From Chloroflexota bacterium (GTDB taxonomy: Bacteria; Chloroflexota; Anaerolineae; Anaerolineales; Anaerolineaceae): a stretch of DNA of 6,502 nucleotides. The translations under genes were made by a program, and so were the position numbers. A model generated the notes under the pieces. It searched no databases. It saw only the letters and a list, made by a program, of their open reading frames with translations, and was not told the origin of the DNA. The stretch spans positions 1 to 6,502 of the forward strand of contig JAEXTI010000194.1 of the NCBI GenBank assembly GCA_023406965.1, given 5' to 3'. Positions within the stretch are counted from its first letter, which is position 1. Each line of letters starts with the position of its first letter. Positions 5,215-6,502 of the stretch are shown one piece after another.

Positions 5215-5223
5215 TGCTAGTAT
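5194..5223 (+). promoter_or_regulatory. Promoter of the LacI-family regulator transcript
   Basis: -35 TTGACT (5194-5199), an 18-base spacer and -10 TAGTAT (5218-5223) preceded by TGC, an extended -10. Transcription would start near 5230, giving a leader of about 160 nt before the regulator. The spacer contains the palindrome ATTGCAAT (5205-5212), where a bound protein would occlude polymerase. Confidence 0.6.
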
Positions 5224-5282
5224 ATAGATGTCTCCCGTGAACGATAACGGTAATAATTCCACAGCTATTTGCCAGAGGTGAT

Positions 5283-5390
5283 ATGAGCCCGAATTTGGGT
5301 CTATGTGGGGTGCAAAGCGCTCCATGTGCATCCAAAATACGGGGATTTATCCCATACTCTGAGCCCCAATCCATCCTCCCGAAAGGATGA
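5283..5390 (+). CDS. Candidate 35-codon leader ORF overlapping the regulator start
   Basis: An ATG at 5283-5285 with AGAGGTGAT immediately before it (GAGG at 5275-5278, 4-base spacing, a long match to the 16S anti-SD) opens a 35-codon frame. It begins MSPNLGLCGVQ, contains two Cys and five Pro, and ends in PKG. Its TGA (5388-5390) overlaps the upstream lacI-type ATG at 5387 in the four-base ATGA arrangement typical of translational coupling. No known domain or signal is visible. It may be a regulatory leader peptide whose translation opens the hairpin (5372-5389) covering the regulator's Shine-Dalgarno sequence. It could also be a chance frame; the SD and the ATGA junction are the arguments for it. 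Confidence 0.4.
   Translation: MSPNLGLCGVQSAPCASKIRGFIPYSEPQSILPKG
5308..5333 (+). other. Leader stem-loop
   Basis: GGGTGCA (5308-5314) pairs with TGCATCC (5327-5333) with one G.U, around a 12-base loop, in the mRNA leader of the regulator. A second dyad, GGGAT-TT-ATCCC, follows at 5342-5353. I recognise no known riboswitch in them. Confidence 0.35.
5372..5389 (+). promoter_or_regulatory. Hairpin covering the regulator's ribosome binding site
   Basis: CATCCT (5372-5377) pairs with AGGATG (5384-5389) across a CCCGAA loop. The right arm contains the AAAGGA Shine-Dalgarno used for the ATG at 5393 and also the upstream ATG at 5387. The 6-bp stem could lower initiation unless ribosomes from the leader frame unwind it. 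Confidence 0.4.
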
Positions 5391-5392
5391 GC

Positions 5393-6430
5393 ATGGCACA
5401 TAAACGCAGTGTAACAATCCGCGAAGTGGCAAAGGCGGCATGCGTCTCGGCACAGACCGTTTCGCGCGTCATCAATAATCGCCCAGACGTGGCAGACGAT
5501 ACCCGGCAGCGCGTTCAGGATATCATCGCCGAGCTGGGCTATTCGCCGAACGCACTGGCGCGCAGCCTGATTCAGGGCCGCACCAACACATTGGGCGTGG
5601 TAGGCTATGGCTTAAGTTATTATGGCCCTTCGCGCACCCTGACGGGCATCGAGCGGCAGTGCAACGAACTGGGCTACTCGATGCTGCTAAGTTTGATGCG
5701 CGAACCGGATGCCGGGGCAGGGGTGGAATTGCTCAACGGGTTGCTGGAGCGAAAGGTGGATGGCGTCATTTGGGCGGTGCCGGAAATCGGCGAACACCGC
5801 GCGACATTGGTGGAGCAGGTCCGTTCATCCGGCGTACCGGTGGTTTTCATCAACATGCAGCCACACTCCGACTTGTCCGTGGTTTCGATCGATAATTACA
5901 CCGGCGGCAAGCAAGCCGCGTTGCATTTGTTGTCTCGCGGCTACCACAAGGTGGGAATCATCACCGGTCCGGGAGACTGGTGGGAATCGCGCAGGCGCCT
6001 GGAGGGTTGGCGAAGCGCTATGCTGGAATCTGGACATGTGACGGCTCCCGAACTGGATGCCCTGCAGGAAGAGGGTGATTGGTACCCCTCCAGTGGGGAG
6101 ACCGGCCTTGAAAAGTTATTGGCCCGCGTTCCCGACCTGGAAGCGGTGTTTGCTTGCAACGACCCGATGGCACTGGGAGCGCTGCTGGCGGCGCGCAGGC
6201 TTGGCAAGCGCGTGCCCGAAGATCTGGCGGTGGTGGGCTTTGACGATGTGCCCGAGGCACGTTACTTTTTTCCCGCGCTCTCCACCATGCGCCAGCCGTT
6301 GACCGAGATGGGCTCGCAGGCTGTGCGCATGTTGCACCGGTTGCTGACCCTGCGCGACAGCGACGCGGATCGCCCGGAGCAGATCTGGCTGCAGCCGGAA
6401 TTGGTTGTGCGCAGTAGTTCGACCCGTTAG
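5393..6430 (+). CDS. LacI/GalR-family transcriptional regulator
   Basis: A 345-residue repressor-type regulator. The N-terminal HTH (residues 7-27, VTIREVAKAACVSAQTVSRV) has Ala20-Gln21 and Arg25 at the recognition-helix positions corresponding to LacI Tyr17-Gln18 and Arg22. It is followed by the hinge helix SPNALARSLIQG (51-62) and a periplasmic-binding-protein-like effector core: LGVVGYGLSYYGP (67-79), a long first lobe, SRGYHKVGIITGP (181-193), RRLEGWRSAM (201-210), FACNDPMALGALLAARRLG (253-271), VPEDLAVVGFDDVPEARYFFPALSTMRQP (274-302). Length is standard. I start it at ATG 5393 (AAAGGA 5 bases upstream); ATG 5387, two codons earlier, lacks spacing but forms ATGA with the leader frame. The family usually binds sugars; the ligand here is unknown. 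It probably autoregulates and controls genes downstream beyond the window; control of the deaminase operon is possible but unsupported. Confidence 0.93.
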   Translation: MAHKRSVTIREVAKAACVSAQTVSRVINNRPDVADDTRQRVQDIIAELGYSPNALARSLIQGRTNTLGVVGYGLSYYGPSRTLTGIERQCNELGYSMLLSLMREPDAGAGVELLNGLLERKVDGVIWAVPEIGEHRATLVEQVRSSGVPVVFINMQPHSDLSVVSIDNYTGGKQAALHLLSRGYHKVGIITGPGDWWESRRRLEGWRSAMLESGHVTAPELDALQEEGDWYPSSGETGLEKLLARVPDLEAVFACNDPMALGALLAARRLGKRVPEDLAVVGFDDVPEARYFFPALSTMRQPLTEMGSQAVRMLHRLLTLRDSDADRPEQIWLQPELVVRSSSTR

Positions 6431-6437
6431 AAACTCA

Positions 6438-6462
6438 CTGCCCGGCAGATTGAGCGGGGCAG
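6438..6462 (+). other. Dyad elements after the regulator gene
   Basis: CTGCC-C-GGCAG (6438-6448) is a perfect short dyad, and CTGCCC (6438-6443) can alternatively pair with GGGCAG (6457-6462). No T-run follows, so a terminator is not supported; it may be an operator or a weak mRNA structure in front of the next gene. Confidence 0.3.
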
Positions 6463-6491
6463 ATGAAAAACCTCAAGATGACCATGACGAT

Positions 6492-6497
6492 AAGGAG
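6492..6497 (+). promoter_or_regulatory. Shine-Dalgarno of a gene starting at or just beyond the window edge
   Basis: AAGGAG followed by ACCCA at the window end places a start codon at the last base or just outside. This suggests a plus-strand gene about 70 bp after the regulator and likely co-transcribed with it, since no terminator intervenes. An alternative frame from ATG 6463 (MKNLKMTM) is open to the edge but has a poorer ribosome site. Confidence 0.45.
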
Positions 6498-6502
6498 ACC
6501 CA

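Noticed and set aside
4330..5223. LacI-family protein as repressor of the deaminase operon
   Set aside because: The ATTGCAAT/CGAATTGC sites near its own promoter are not found at the operon promoter, whose dyad (TGGGTCACCCA) is different.
4777..5331. Long minus-strand open frame across the spacer
   Set aside because: It translates repeats into REIRGIRGE-type low-complexity sequence, has no domain, crosses the regulator promoter and lacks coding character.
5230..5386. Known riboswitch in the regulator leader
   Set aside because: The small stems present do not match any riboswitch core I can recognise, and the leader ORF explains the length equally well.
6463..6502. Gene starting at ATG 6463 (MKNLKMTM...)
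   Set aside because: The upstream GCGGGG is a poor ribosome site, and AAGGAG at 6492-6497 better fits a start at the window edge; it cannot be settled with 40 bases.

Overview
The window is about 6.5 kb of bacterial DNA with moderate to high GC. It contains a nucleobase/nucleoside salvage operon on the minus strand, a small membrane-protein gene, a repeat-filled spacer, and a LacI-family regulator on the plus strand. The gene families, the very hydrophobic small protein and the intergenic repeats (short CACGAATT and CGCGAAT units, small GC hairpins) would fit Chloroflexota (Anaerolineae-like). That placement rests on impression, because no taxonomic marker gene is present.

Minus-strand operon, read right to left. 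A good sigma70-type promoter (TTGACC-N17-TACAAT, 4341-4369) is followed by a cytosine-deaminase-like gene (3817-4260), a BMP/PnrA-type substrate-binding lipoprotein (2716-3735), a hairpin/terminator-like spacer (2626-2703), a double-NBD ABC ATPase (1078-2601), a first permease (33-1085) and the first codons of a second permease (1-31, cut by the window edge). The deaminase closely resembles fungal cytosine deaminase (yeast Fcy1), including its C-terminal substrate-closing segment. The simplest reading is that the ABC system imports cytosine or a related base or nucleoside and the first gene deaminates it for pyrimidine salvage. This is functionally like E. coli codBA but built from unrelated protein families. 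The hairpins between the lipoprotein and the ATPase gene probably set a higher level of binding protein than of membrane components.

Middle, 4261-5386. A 73-residue, almost entirely hydrophobic membrane protein lies on the minus strand (4551-4772), followed by two strong stem-loops. The 4801-5160 spacer contains no credible gene but is packed with repeats, including a pair of hairpins that differ by one compensatory base-pair change.

Plus strand, 5194-6502. A promoter (TTGACT-N18-TAGTAT with extended -10 TG) has an internal ATTGCAAT palindrome and an 8-bp inverted repeat around it. It is followed by a leader of about 150 nt and a LacI-family repressor. The leader contains an unreported 35-codon open frame with its own Shine-Dalgarno sequence, whose TGA overlaps the first lacI-type ATG (ATGA). 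After the repressor, an AAGGAG motif five bases before the window edge suggests another gene starts just outside. Whether the LacI protein controls the deaminase/ABC operon or its own downstream genes cannot be decided here; the second is the more usual arrangement.
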